DNA from: JARDZI01 sp041639705
GTDB taxonomy: Bacteria; Bacillota; Clostridia; Clostridiales; Caloramatoraceae
Assembly: GCA_041639705.1 (NCBI GenBank)
Contig: JBEQBT010000007.1
Location: 1 to 31,709 of the forward strand
Reading direction: 5' to 3'
DNA: 31,709 bases
Part shown: one piece after another, positions 8,747 to 16,781 of the stretch
Layout of the letters: every line of letters starts with the position of its first letter
How positions within the stretch are numbered: position 1 is the first letter of the stretch
Program-made: the position numbers and the translations under genes
Notes under the pieces: model-generated
Seen by the model: only the letters and a program-made list of their open reading frames with translations
What the model was told of the DNA's origin: nothing
Database searches by the model: none

Positions 8747-8804
8747 ATTACCACACATATGTAATAAGTCATATGGCTGCCACTTACGACGCAGTACATA
8801 GCTC

Positions 8805-9842
8805 CTAATGGCGAGAGTTACTTTCCTTTATCCTTTTTATTATTCCTTCTGCTTCCCTTGATAGCAGGAAACAATACGTAGACTCAGGTACTATCTTTTT
8901 TATTTCTTCCCAGCGTTCAGCTTTTATTAATTCTCTAACCCTTGATGCACTAACTGCCGCTCCATCCAATGCAATTCTTTCAACAAGTCTAACCTCCACA
9001 TCATAGCTTGGAAGTACTTCCATAAGTGCGTTATTATAGCTGTTTGTAACTCCACAGTATGGTTCTGTACCTATATAACGCCTATTTATATTAAACACAG
9101 GTGCAATGTATTTTCCAAATATTCCTGCATCAAGCTTTATATATTCTAAAAGTCTTTCATCCTCCTGCCTTAAAAAATATGATGGAAATGTGTTTGAGGA
9201 TATTATATAATTGCCTCCAGGTATAACATGTACATTTTTTAAGTCCTGAGTTCCCTGCTTTACAATCTCTAACCTTATTCTAAAGGGAAATAAAGATTTT
9301 TCCTCTTCAACAATGAATACCACAACCTCTTCATTTTCCTCTGCTGCCTTTTCAATAAGGTATCTATGCCCAAGTGTAAATGGATTACAATTCATAACAA
9401 GTCCAGCCTTTTTGCCATCACCCAGGCTGCTTTCTTTAAACATGTTATTTATATATTTAGAAACGTTAGCCATGCCTCCTTCTAAAAGTACAACACCACT
9501 GGTTGAGTATACCTCATTATAACCAAGTCCCATAAAAGTTCCTTTATTCTTAAGCCTTGTAAATATAAATGTTTCATTTACACCCTTTTCAAATAGTATA
9601 TCAGCCACATGGGTAATAAGCTTTGCTGCAATTCCCTCTCCCTGAAGCTCTTCCTTAACTGCAAAGCATTTTAATACATTTCCAGCATAGGAGCATGTTC
9701 CAACAATTTTATCATCCATTTTTGCAACAGCTGTATATTCAACATCATTATCCAGTACAAGATCAAATCCCTTTAGAAACTCTTCAATTTGCTTTCGTTC
9801 ACGGCTTTTTAAATTTATCTTTTCAATGATAATGTCATTCAT
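8805..9842 (-). CDS. citC: [Citrate/citramalate (pro-3S)-lyase] ligase (CitC)
   Basis: A 345-residue ligase that activates the lyase by acetylating the prosthetic-group thiol of CitD with acetate and ATP. The N-terminal ~120 residues form a GNAT-like domain (L-Q-G-E-G-I-A-A-K-L near 66-75). The rest is a nucleotidyltransferase with the family form of the HxGH site, N-P-F-T-L-G-H at 153-159, and a later S-A-S-R-V-R-E-L motif in place of ISSTxxR. Length is normal. Start ATG at 9842 behind GGGTGAG. It lies 204 bases below the acetyltransferase gene. The gap contains a T/A-rich stretch with a TATAAT, so a separate promoter for citCXG is possible but not demonstrable here. Confidence 0.92.
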   Translation of the reverse strand: MNDIIIEKINLKSRERKQIEEFLKGFDLVLDNDVEYTAVAKMDDKIVGTCSYAGNVLKCFAVKEELQGEGIAAKLITHVADILFEKGVNETFIFTRLKNKGTFMGLGYNEVYSTSGVVLLEGGMANVSKYINNMFKESSLGDGKKAGLVMNCNPFTLGHRYLIEKAAEENEEVVVFIVEEEKSLFPFRIRLEIVKQGTQDLKNVHVIPGGNYIISSNTFPSYFLRQEDERLLEYIKLDAGIFGKYIAPVFNINRRYIGTEPYCGVTNSYNNALMEVLPSYDVEVRLVERIALDGAAVSASRVRELIKAERWEEIKKIVPESTYCFLLSREAEGIIKRIKESNSRH

Positions 9843-10046
9843 ATACTCACCCTTTGACTCTAAAATTTGATTGGGTTATATTATAATTAATGAAATAATA
9901 TTGAACTTTGCCACCATCTATTGAAGAAGGTGACTGATTGCTGACTTAATATAAAATATTTTATTTTTTCATAATTAGGTTCTATTCCTAAAAATTCAAA
10001 TAGCAAATTGAGATACTAGATAAATAAAATATAGAACTACTGCAAC

Positions 10047-10646
10047 CTAAGGGGTGATTTTAAGGTTTTTAAAGTAGTATTGCTTATCCTCATCAGTAAT
10101 TTCTCTTATAACTTTGCAAGGATTGCCTACAGCAATTGAATTAGAGGGAATATCCTTAGTCACTACGCTGCCCGAGCCAATAACTACATTATCTCCTATA
10201 GTAATTCCTGGATTTACTATAACACCCCCGCCTATCCAAACATTATTCCCAATACTGATTGGGAAGGCATATTCAATTCCTTCATTCCTTGGTTCGAAAT
10301 GAATGGGGTGACCTGCTGTAAAAAGGCTTACATTTGGTGCGAACATAACATTATCACCGATTGTAACCTTTGCACAATCTAAAATTGTACAATTGTAGTT
10401 GGAATAAAAATTTTCTCCGATAAAAATATTATATCCATAATCACATCTGAATGGTGGCTCAATATATAGATTATTGCCAGCATTACCAAACAGTTTTTTT
10501 ATAATTTCCATTCTCTTATCAATTTTACTTGGGTGTAAGGAGTTAAAGTCAAATAGCATTTCTTTTGCATATTGACGTTCAGATGATAATTCTTCTCCTA
10601 AGGCTTTATACGGCTTACCCTTTAACATTTTTTCTTTTTCTGTCAT
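10047..10646 (-). CDS. Maltose/galactoside O-acetyltransferase-like hexapeptide protein
   Basis: A 199-residue acetyl-CoA-dependent O-acetyltransferase of the LacA/Maa/NodL group. The N-terminal Maa-type helix region (M-L-K-G-K-P-Y near the start) is followed by a left-handed beta-helix of hexapeptide repeats. The catalytic histidine is His113 in T-A-G-H-P. The long loop (I-H-F-E-P-R) and the C-terminal V-G-N-P-C-K-V-I are typical. Such enzymes acetylate sugars or related alcohols, but the substrate cannot be told from sequence. It sits 33 bases after citF with its own AGGGGG site, so it is probably in the lyase transcript. It has no known role in citramalate metabolism and may be a passenger. 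Confidence 0.88.
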   Translation of the reverse strand: MTEKEKMLKGKPYKALGEELSSERQYAKEMLFDFNSLHPSKIDKRMEIIKKLFGNAGNNLYIEPPFRCDYGYNIFIGENFYSNYNCTILDCAKVTIGDNVMFAPNVSLFTAGHPIHFEPRNEGIEYAFPISIGNNVWIGGGVIVNPGITIGDNVVIGSGSVVTKDIPSNSIAVGNPCKVIREITDEDKQYYFKNLKITP

Positions 10647-10679
10647 AAAACAGTCCCCCTAATCTTATGTGAGTGGTAC

Positions 10680-12218
10680 CTACTTTACCATTCTCACAAC
10701 ATCAATAACAGTTCCATCCCTGTACTCAACAACTGCAACAATTCTATCATCTGTCTGTATCTTCTCAGGAACTCCTGTCATTTCCTCTGCAATGTTCTTG
10801 AGATTATCAATTGTAATAGTTGGAATTCCTGCTGTATTTAACTTTTGGACCAAGTCCTCCCTTAATGGATTCACTGCGACTCCTCTTTCAGTTACAACCA
10901 CATCAATGGATTCTCCTGGTGTTGTAACTGTTGTTACATCATCAACTATTATTGGGAGTCTTCCTTTAACAAGCTGAGTTACAACTATGCTTAGCTTTGA
11001 ACCTGCCGCTGTGTCACTGTGGCCACCAGAACCTCCCATTATTATTCCATTTGAACCTGTAGTTACATTTACATTGAATTTAGTATCTATTTCAGTTGCA
11101 CCAAGTATCATAACATCCAGCTGGTTAACCACAGCACCCTTGTTATGTGGATTTCCATACAGTGAAGCTGACATTCCTAGGTGGGCTTTATTGGTTCTAT
11201 AGGATTCAACTGCCTTAAGGTCAAAGCATTGAACATCAAAGAGACTTTTAAATAGTCCTTCCTCGAACATTTCAACTATATATTCAGTTGTACCTCCTGC
11301 TGCAAAACTTCCCTTTATGTTTTTCTTTTTCATAATATCCCTTACATAAGCTGCAACTGCCAAAGAGGTTCCACCTGCTCCTGTTTGGAAGGAAAAGCCA
11401 TCCCTTAAAAGTCCTGAGGCTTCAATAATTCTTGCAGCGGTTTTTGCTATTCTAAGTCCTACAGGGTCCTTTGTAATTTTTGTGGTTCCTGATACTATAC
11501 CCTTTGGATCACCTATTGAATCAACCTTTATAATAAAGTCCACATACTCCTGACTTATCTCTATCGGACAGGCTGGATAATCCACAAGATTATCAGTTAC
11601 TGCAACTACCCTATCAGCATACATTGCATCTGATACTGCATACCCTAAGGCTCCACATGCAGATTTTCCATCAACACCGTTTATATTGCCATATGTATCA
11701 CAGGTAGGTGCACCTATAAACGCAACATCTATATGTAAGTCCCCTGCTTCAATTGCCCTTGGTCTTCCTCCATGGGTATGCATGATTGCTGGATTTTCTA
11801 ATAATCCCATTGAAATAGCATCTGCTACTGGACCTGATATATAATCTGCATATATTCCTGTTACAACTCCACTTTCAATATGCCTAACCAGTGGTGCGTG
11901 AATTGGGAATATGGAGCTTGCAGCAACCTTAATGTCCTTTAGTCCTGCTTTTGCTACCTCATCAAGTACCATGTTAAGAACATAGTCACCATTTCTCAGA
12001 TGATGGTGAAAGGATACTGTCATTCCATTTTTCAATTCACATTCTTTTATTGCCTCACCTATTGACCTAAGTACCTTTCCCTGTCCTGGAAGTGCACTAT
12101 TGATTTTAACAGACCTTTTATTAATCTCACCCAGGTTTGCATAGGCACCTGCAAATGCCTTTACCTTTCCGTATTCTTCTATAAATTCTGGAATTTCTCT
12201 TCCTAATATATTTTTCAT
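10680..12218 (-). CDS. citF: Citrate/citramalate lyase alpha subunit (acyl-ACP:CoA-type transferase)
   Basis: 512 residues. The alpha subunit swaps the acetyl group on the carrier protein for the incoming hydroxy acid, forming citramalyl-ACP or citryl-ACP and releasing acetate. The start M-K-N-I-L-G-R-E and the long collinear CitF sequence, including H-T-H-G-G-R-P-R-A-I-E-A-G and G-G-S-G-G-H-S-D-T-A-A-G, match the family at the usual length. I place the start at the ATG at 12218, behind GGGGGT and 13 bases after citE, instead of an in-frame codon 10 residues upstream that overlaps citE. Because it follows methylaspartate ammonia-lyase and mesaconase, citramalate rather than citrate is the likely substrate. 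This comes from context, not from residues I can read. Confidence 0.92.
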   Translation of the reverse strand: MKNILGREIPEFIEEYGKVKAFAGAYANLGEINKRSVKINSALPGQGKVLRSIGEAIKECELKNGMTVSFHHHLRNGDYVLNMVLDEVAKAGLKDIKVAASSIFPIHAPLVRHIESGVVTGIYADYISGPVADAISMGLLENPAIMHTHGGRPRAIEAGDLHIDVAFIGAPTCDTYGNINGVDGKSACGALGYAVSDAMYADRVVAVTDNLVDYPACPIEISQEYVDFIIKVDSIGDPKGIVSGTTKITKDPVGLRIAKTAARIIEASGLLRDGFSFQTGAGGTSLAVAAYVRDIMKKKNIKGSFAAGGTTEYIVEMFEEGLFKSLFDVQCFDLKAVESYRTNKAHLGMSASLYGNPHNKGAVVNQLDVMILGATEIDTKFNVNVTTGSNGIIMGGSGGHSDTAAGSKLSIVVTQLVKGRLPIIVDDVTTVTTPGESIDVVVTERGVAVNPLREDLVQKLNTAGIPTITIDNLKNIAEEMTGVPEKIQTDDRIVAVVEYRDGTVIDVVRMVK

Positions 12219-12231
12219 ATTCTCATACCCC

Positions 12232-13104
12232 CTATAAAAGTCCTGCAAGCTGTGCTTTTTTTATTATTGTCTCTGCCCTTGCGATAATAGGAGCGTCAAC
12301 CATTTTCCCATCGAGGGAGAATACCCCCTTGCCCTCTCTTTTTGCCTCTTCAGTAGCCTCAATAACCCTTTTTGCATATTTTATTTCGCCCTCAGTAGGT
12401 GCGAATACATCATGTATAGTTTCTATCTGCCTTGGGTTTATGGCTGCTTTACCTGTCATTCCAAGTGACTTAGCCTTGCTTATATCATTTATAAAGCCTT
12501 CAATATCATCTAAATCAGTGAATGGAGTATCAATTGCATCTACCCTAAGTGCTCTGCAGGCTGCTGCAACCTTAGATCTTGCATAGAATATTTCCTCCCC
12601 AACCTTTGTTCTCTTTATTCCAAGGTCAGCTGTTAAATCCTCTGCACCAAGAAGTACTCCAACATTTCTATTTGATGAATTTACAATGCTGTATACATTC
12701 TCAAGTCCATAGGCAGTCTCAATAAGAGGAAATAGCTTAATGCTTCCCTTTTTAAATCCCTTTTCTTCTTCTATTTGTGACAGCATTTCATCAACAGTAA
12801 TTATATCCTCTGCTGTTGCCTTTGGAACCATTAACCCATGGGGCAAAGCCTCTGCTATTTCTAAAACATCCTTCTTACCAAACTCTGTTGATAGTGGATT
12901 AATTCTTACAACTATTTCTGAATTGTAAAAATTAATACTTTTAATTGCATTTCTAACTAATATCCTTGCAGTATCCTTTTCTGATATTGAAACTGCATCC
13001 TCAAGACATAGAATAACACTATCCGCTCCTAATATGCCCGCATTTTGAAGCATTCCAGGGTTATTTCCCGGAACAAACAGCATTGTTCTTCTTAATCTAT
13101 CCAT
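12232..13104 (-). CDS. citE: Citrate/citramalate lyase beta subunit (citramalyl/citryl-ACP lyase)
   Basis: 290 residues of the CitE/HpcH TIM-barrel family. It cleaves citramalyl-ACP to pyruvate and acetyl-ACP (or citryl-ACP to oxaloacetate and acetyl-ACP). It starts with R-R-T-M-L-F-V-P-G-N-N-P. Downstream are C-L-E-D-A-V, V-R-I-N-P-L, F-P-L-I-E-T-A and the metal-ligand region L-L-G-A-E-D-L-T-A-D-L-G. Length is as expected. Start ATG at 13104 behind GGAGGA, 11 bases after citD. Together with citD and citF it forms the three-subunit lyase, which produces the final acetate plus pyruvate from mesaconase-derived citramalate. Confidence 0.93.
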   Translation of the reverse strand: MDRLRRTMLFVPGNNPGMLQNAGILGADSVILCLEDAVSISEKDTARILVRNAIKSINFYNSEIVVRINPLSTEFGKKDVLEIAEALPHGLMVPKATAEDIITVDEMLSQIEEEKGFKKGSIKLFPLIETAYGLENVYSIVNSSNRNVGVLLGAEDLTADLGIKRTKVGEEIFYARSKVAAACRALRVDAIDTPFTDLDDIEGFINDISKAKSLGMTGKAAINPRQIETIHDVFAPTEGEIKYAKRVIEATEEAKREGKGVFSLDGKMVDAPIIARAETIIKKAQLAGLL

Positions 13105-13115
13105 CCTGGCTCCTC

Positions 13116-13376
13116 CTAAACTGCTCTTTTAATTGCTGCTTCGACCCTTGCCCTTATGGTAAAATCCAGGGCTCCTCTGTCCTTTGCAACAACTAACGCA
13201 TTTTCTACCTGTAGTCTATCAAGCGTTTCTCTTATAGACTTTTCTATTTGCTTTCCAAACTGTTTCATAACAATACTTTCAATATTTATCTCAATTCCAC
13301 CCTCACTTGGTTGTACCATTATATAAATATCGTTGGATTCCATGGTACCTGCCTTTGCTGGTTTTGCTATTTTCAT
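13116..13376 (-). CDS. citD: Citrate/citramalate lyase gamma subunit (acyl carrier protein)
   Basis: 86 residues. CitD is the carrier that holds the phosphoribosyl-dephospho-CoA prosthetic group. It opens M-K-I-A-K-P-A-K-A-G-T-M-E-S-N-D, where Ser14 matches the attachment serine known in the Klebsiella protein. The C-terminal half contains the typical R-E-T-L-D-R-L and K-D-R-G-A-L-D-F-T-I-R-A-R-V-E-A-A. Start ATG at 13376 behind GGTGGT. It lies 11 bases from both the mesaconase beta gene and citE, so mesaconase and lyase are joined in one transcript. Confidence 0.93.
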   Translation of the reverse strand: MKIAKPAKAGTMESNDIYIMVQPSEGGIEINIESIVMKQFGKQIEKSIRETLDRLQVENALVVAKDRGALDFTIRARVEAAIKRAV

Positions 13377-13387
13377 TTCTACACCAC

Positions 13388-13945
13388 CTATTTTATTGAG
13401 TTAAGGTATTCCTTTTGCCCAATTTCATAATAATCATTACCCTCTGAGTCTATAACCACAACCATTGGAAAATCCTCTACATAAAGCTTTCTTAGAGCCT
13501 CTGAACCTAAATCCTCATATGCAATAATCTCTGAGGATTTAACAGTTTTTCCAGTTAGAGCAGATGCCCCTCCAATAGCGCCAAAGTATACCGCTCCATG
13601 TTTTTTCATAGATTCTACAACCTCTGTGTTTCTATATCCCTTACCAATCATTCCCCTAAGTCCCTTTTCAATTAACCCAGGTGAATAGGCATCCATTCTT
13701 CCACTTGTGGTAGGTCCTGCAGAACCTATAGGCTGCCCCAACTTTGCAGGAGTTGGTCCTACATAATATATGACCTGATCTCTTATATCAAATGGCAGCT
13801 CCTTACCTTCTTTTAAAAGCTCCACCATTCTTTTATGTCCTGCATCCCTTGAAGTATATATATATCCAGTTAATAGAACGCTGTCTCCAGCCTTTAGCTC
13901 TTTTACTTTTTCTAGTGTCAAAGGAGTTGTTACTCTCTTTTCCAT
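13388..13945 (-). CDS. Mesaconase (class I fumarase-type hydratase) beta subunit
   Basis: 185 residues matching the C-terminal (beta) half of class I fumarases and tartrate dehydratases. It has L-K-A-G-D-S-V-L-L-T-G near residue 20, R-D-A-G-H-K-R, the Y-Y-V-G-P-T-P region, G-P-T-T-S-G-R-M-D and G-K-G. With the alpha subunit it should hydrate mesaconate to citramalate in the methylaspartate pathway. It can probably also act on fumarate, as known mesaconases of this type do. Start ATG at 13945 behind GGAGGG. A 300-base gap with a family-C repeat splits it from the alpha gene, which is unusual for such an obligate pair. Confidence 0.9.
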   Translation of the reverse strand: MEKRVTTPLTLEKVKELKAGDSVLLTGYIYTSRDAGHKRMVELLKEGKELPFDIRDQVIYYVGPTPAKLGQPIGSAGPTTSGRMDAYSPGLIEKGLRGMIGKGYRNTEVVESMKKHGAVYFGAIGGASALTGKTVKSSEIIAYEDLGSEALRKLYVEDFPMVVVIDSEGNDYYEIGQKEYLNSIK

Positions 13946-14047
13946 GTTAACCCTCCTAGCATTTTAAATTAATATGTAAATTTAGTGCGCTCTTGTGTGG
14001 TTATGCGTCGTAAGTATTTTTCGGGTTCATGAAACCGAGGGTTCACC

Positions 14048-14162
14048 GTAGTGGCCGATGCCCACATCGGCTTTGGGCATTTTGGTAACATGGGATTCCC
14101 ACTATTGATGCAGATATCGCCATAACCGTCGATGCCCTGTCGATGTGGGCATCGACCACTAC
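14048..14162. repeat. 115-bp inverted repeat, family C, between the mesaconase subunit genes
   Basis: The left arm GTAGTGGCCGATGCCCACAT and the right arm ending ATGTGGGCATCGACCACTAC are inverted copies with one mismatch over about 22 bp. The interior is GC-richer than its surroundings. The whole 13946-14245 gap is otherwise non-coding; a 75-codon reading frame inside it is translated repeat sequence without a ribosome site. Confidence 0.8.
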
Positions 14163-14245
14163 AATAGGGGTCAGCAATCATAACAATATAATTCAAAATT
14201 CAAATGATACTAAGACGCATCATTCATATACTGTATCTTACTACC

Positions 14246-15091
14246 TTATATATGCATCTCCACGTGCCTTGTTGCGTGGCAGTTTATGTTTACTGCTACA
14301 GGAAGGCCTGCTATGTGGGTTGGATAGGTTTCGATATTAACTGCAAGGGCCGTGGTTCTTCCTCCGAAGCCCTGTGGTCCTATTCCAAGCTTGTTTATTT
14401 CTTCTAATAAGTCCTCTTCAAGCTTTGCATAGAAGGGATCCGAATTTCTTACATCAGTTGATCTTATTAGTGACTTTTTAGCGAGATATGCTGATTTTTC
14501 GAAGGTTCCTCCTATTCCAATTCCAACTACCAAAGGAGGGCAGGCATTTGGTCCAGCTTCCTTCACTACTTTTAACACAAAGTTTTTAACTCCTTCAATA
14601 CCTTCTGATGGCTTAAGCATCTTAAGCTGACTCATATTTTCACTTCCAAAGCCCTTAGGTGAAACTGTAATTTTAAAATCATCCCCGGTCACAATACTAT
14701 AATGAATTATTGCAGGTGTATTATCCTTTGTGTTTACTCTGCCATTAAGAGGGTCTCCTACAACTGATTTTCTAAGATAGCCTTCCTCATAGCCCTGCCT
14801 AACTCCCTCATTTACAGCATCCTCTATGCTTCCATTAGTAACATGAACATCCTGGCCTATTTCCAGAAATACAACTGCCATTCCTGTGTCCTGACACATT
14901 GGCATATTTTCATTTGCAGCAATGTCTGCATTTTTTATAAGTATGTCTATTATTTTTTGAGCTACTGGAAAGATTTCCCTATCCTTTGCCTCAGCAAACC
15001 TTCTTCTCATGTCCTCAGACTGATAGTAGTTCGCATTTATGCACATTTTTTTTACTGTTTCAGTGATTTTTGATGCATTAACCTCTCTCAT
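14246..15091 (-). CDS. Mesaconase (class I fumarase-type hydratase) alpha subunit
   Basis: 281 residues, matching the N-terminal [4Fe-4S] half of class I fumarases. The three cluster cysteines are in place: Cys66 (M-C-Q-D-T-G), Cys184 (N-A-C-P-P) and Cys271 (N-C-H-A-T-R-H). G-I-G-I-G-G-T-F-E-K-S follows the second. The start is the ATG at 15091 (M-R-E-V-N-A-S-K-I-T), with GGAGGT five bases upstream. Codons reading in frame upstream to 15139 lie in a repeat-rich leader and do not belong to the family. As an oxygen-sensitive Fe-S hydratase it fits a strict anaerobe. It follows methylaspartate ammonia-lyase, whose product mesaconate it should hydrate. Confidence 0.92.
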   Translation of the reverse strand: MREVNASKITETVKKMCINANYYQSEDMRRRFAEAKDREIFPVAQKIIDILIKNADIAANENMPMCQDTGMAVVFLEIGQDVHVTNGSIEDAVNEGVRQGYEEGYLRKSVVGDPLNGRVNTKDNTPAIIHYSIVTGDDFKITVSPKGFGSENMSQLKMLKPSEGIEGVKNFVLKVVKEAGPNACPPLVVGIGIGGTFEKSAYLAKKSLIRSTDVRNSDPFYAKLEEDLLEEINKLGIGPQGFGGRTTALAVNIETYPTHIAGLPVAVNINCHATRHVEMHI

Positions 15092-15111
15092 GTTTACCTC
15101 CATATACAGAA

Positions 15112-15160
15112 GTCGGAAGTCAGAGAGCAATTGATTCATAGCCTATCCTTAACTTCCGAC
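15112..15160. repeat. Inverted repeat in the mesaconase alpha leader
   Basis: GTCGGAAGT and ACTTCCGAC are separated by 31 bases, just upstream of the mesaconase alpha ribosome site. It could fold in the mRNA leader or be a remnant of another small repeat. No function can be assigned. Confidence 0.5.
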
Positions 15161-15211
15161 ATTTATTTTATTTTGCCTAATTAACTAAAACTTTGATTGA
15201 CATCTTATAGT

Positions 15212-15265
15212 GTCATTCTGAATTCATGGATGCCTCTTAAGATCCTTCACTACGTTCAGGATGAC
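15212..15265. repeat. Family A palindromic repeat copy 3, shortened left arm
   Basis: It begins GTCATTCTGAA and ends with GATCCTTCACTACGTTCAGG plus ATGAC, the right arm of the 70-bp repeat. The left arm is about 16 bases shorter than in copies 1 and 2. It lies between the ammonia-lyase and mesaconase alpha genes. Confidence 0.75.
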
Positions 15266-15326
15266 AAACCCGTTTTCCGTAGGTTTACAGAACTAAACCT
15301 TACAAGAATCAAATACGACCTTAATT

Positions 15327-16577
15327 TTATTTTCTCTTGTCTCTTGCATTCGCCAATGCTATCACTCTATTCATTTCATTATATACTATCATAAAACCTT
15401 CATCAACACCCATACCTGGTTTTGCAAGACACTGGTCTGCACCACATGCTATTGCAATATTTGTACAAACCTGAGCTGAACGATCTGTTTCATTACAGGT
15501 TCCACCACAGTATGCACCAATACCATTCTGTTTACAATATAGCAATGATTCAACTATATTATTAACTCCACCGAGGTCAGGAGTTTTAACTTGAATCATA
15601 TGTCCAGCCTTCTCATCAGTAAATAGTTTAATATCCTCCCAAGTGTTGCACCATTCATCTGCAACCAGTTCAACATTTATATGCTTTTTCTCAAGTGCAA
15701 TTCTTAAACTCTTTAGAGCCTTCCACTGGGCTTCTCTCTCTTCAACGTCCATTGGACCTTCAATTCTAAGGTGTAATGGCTTTGCTGCGACCTCAAGTTC
15801 TCCAATATATTCTGCCATTTTTTCAATATCATTATCAAATGCCAACCCTATTGTCCCATAAACATCAAGATGAAGTACAGGTAGGTACTCTTCAGAAGTT
15901 CTAAGCTCCAATACTCTGTCCCTTAACCACATTATATATTCCTTTAAAAGTTCTCCCTTCTTTCCTAGTTTTTCTTCAACATTATTTATTAGTCCATGTG
16001 GTAAAACATTAGCACCCTTAATAATCATCTTATCAACATTATTGTATCTATCATCACCTGATTGAGTGAATATTGGTATGCCCTTAAGTTCAACTCCAGT
16101 ACTGTATTCATTTTTTATAACTTCAGCCATTGTGATTTTGTTTGACTTTGCTGCAGCATCAAGTATTGCCTGAGTTACTCCATATCTAATTGCAGTGTGA
16201 AGTCTTTTACCTTTAACTGTCATACCGTCAATTTCTTCTGCAGTTTCTTTAAATCTGTTAATATCCTTTCCAATAAGCTTTGGTGCTATATATTTCTCGA
16301 TAACTGGAATGAAATCCTCTGCAAGGAATAATGGATCCCTTCCACCTGCTCCTGAGTATTGAACTGCCGCACAGTCTCCATGTGCAACTTGACCATCTTC
16401 TAATACAAGCATAACAGAAATAGATTCTCCTGCCTGTCTAACCTTAGTAAAGCCTTCTGTTACTGGCTCCCCAACATATGTAAAGCCATCATGCTTTGCT
16501 CCTTTTTTAATAGCCCTTTGATCATCAAAATAAAACCCTGTTCTTCCAGCAGAACATACAACATCTATTACTTTCAT
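15327..16577 (-). CDS. mal: Methylaspartate ammonia-lyase
   Basis: A 416-residue enolase-superfamily enzyme that removes ammonia from (2S,3S)-3-methylaspartate to give mesaconate. Numbering matches the characterised enzymes residue for residue at the active site. His194 (L-P-H-G-L) and Lys331 (Q-V-K-T-P) are the acid/base pair, and Asp238, Glu273 and Asp307 are the magnesium ligands. Nothing essential is missing and the length is normal (about 413). Start ATG at 16577 behind GGAGG. It follows glmE by 204 bases, a gap containing a family-B repeat. Confidence 0.97.
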   Translation of the reverse strand: MKVIDVVCSAGRTGFYFDDQRAIKKGAKHDGFTYVGEPVTEGFTKVRQAGESISVMLVLEDGQVAHGDCAAVQYSGAGGRDPLFLAEDFIPVIEKYIAPKLIGKDINRFKETAEEIDGMTVKGKRLHTAIRYGVTQAILDAAAKSNKITMAEVIKNEYSTGVELKGIPIFTQSGDDRYNNVDKMIIKGANVLPHGLINNVEEKLGKKGELLKEYIMWLRDRVLELRTSEEYLPVLHLDVYGTIGLAFDNDIEKMAEYIGELEVAAKPLHLRIEGPMDVEEREAQWKALKSLRIALEKKHINVELVADEWCNTWEDIKLFTDEKAGHMIQVKTPDLGGVNNIVESLLYCKQNGIGAYCGGTCNETDRSAQVCTNIAIACGADQCLAKPGMGVDEGFMIVYNEMNRVIALANARDKRK

Positions 16578-16645
16578 TTTTAAATTCCTCCATATTTTGT
16601 GATTATTTTTTGTTTAAAATAAATCATATTTTTATTCATTGCTCT

Positions 16646-16740
16646 GTAGGGGCGAACAGTGTTCGCCCGTTTACTGGCATTTTAATCAATTTTATAACCT
16701 CATATGATAGTGCATACGGGCGAACACTGTTCGCCCCTAC
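16646..16740. repeat. 95-bp repeat with self-palindromic ends, family B copy 2
   Basis: The same ends as the element at 8651-8746 (GTAGGGGCGAACAGTGTTCG and its inverse), and nearly the same total length, but a different AT-rich interior. It fills about half of the glmE-mal gap. Confidence 0.85.
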
Positions 16741-16781
16741 ATTGACATTTACCAGGTTATACATTTTCAACATATCGATTA

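Noticed and set aside
10680..13376. Citrate fermentation as the role of citDEF
   Set aside because: No citrate carrier or oxaloacetate decarboxylase is nearby, whereas the citramalate-producing mesaconase is 11 bases upstream. Dual activity is not excluded.
13969..14196. A 75-codon minus-strand reading frame between the two mesaconase genes
   Set aside because: It translates the family-C repeat, has no ribosome site and its residues resemble no protein; the open frame follows from GC-richer repeat sequence.
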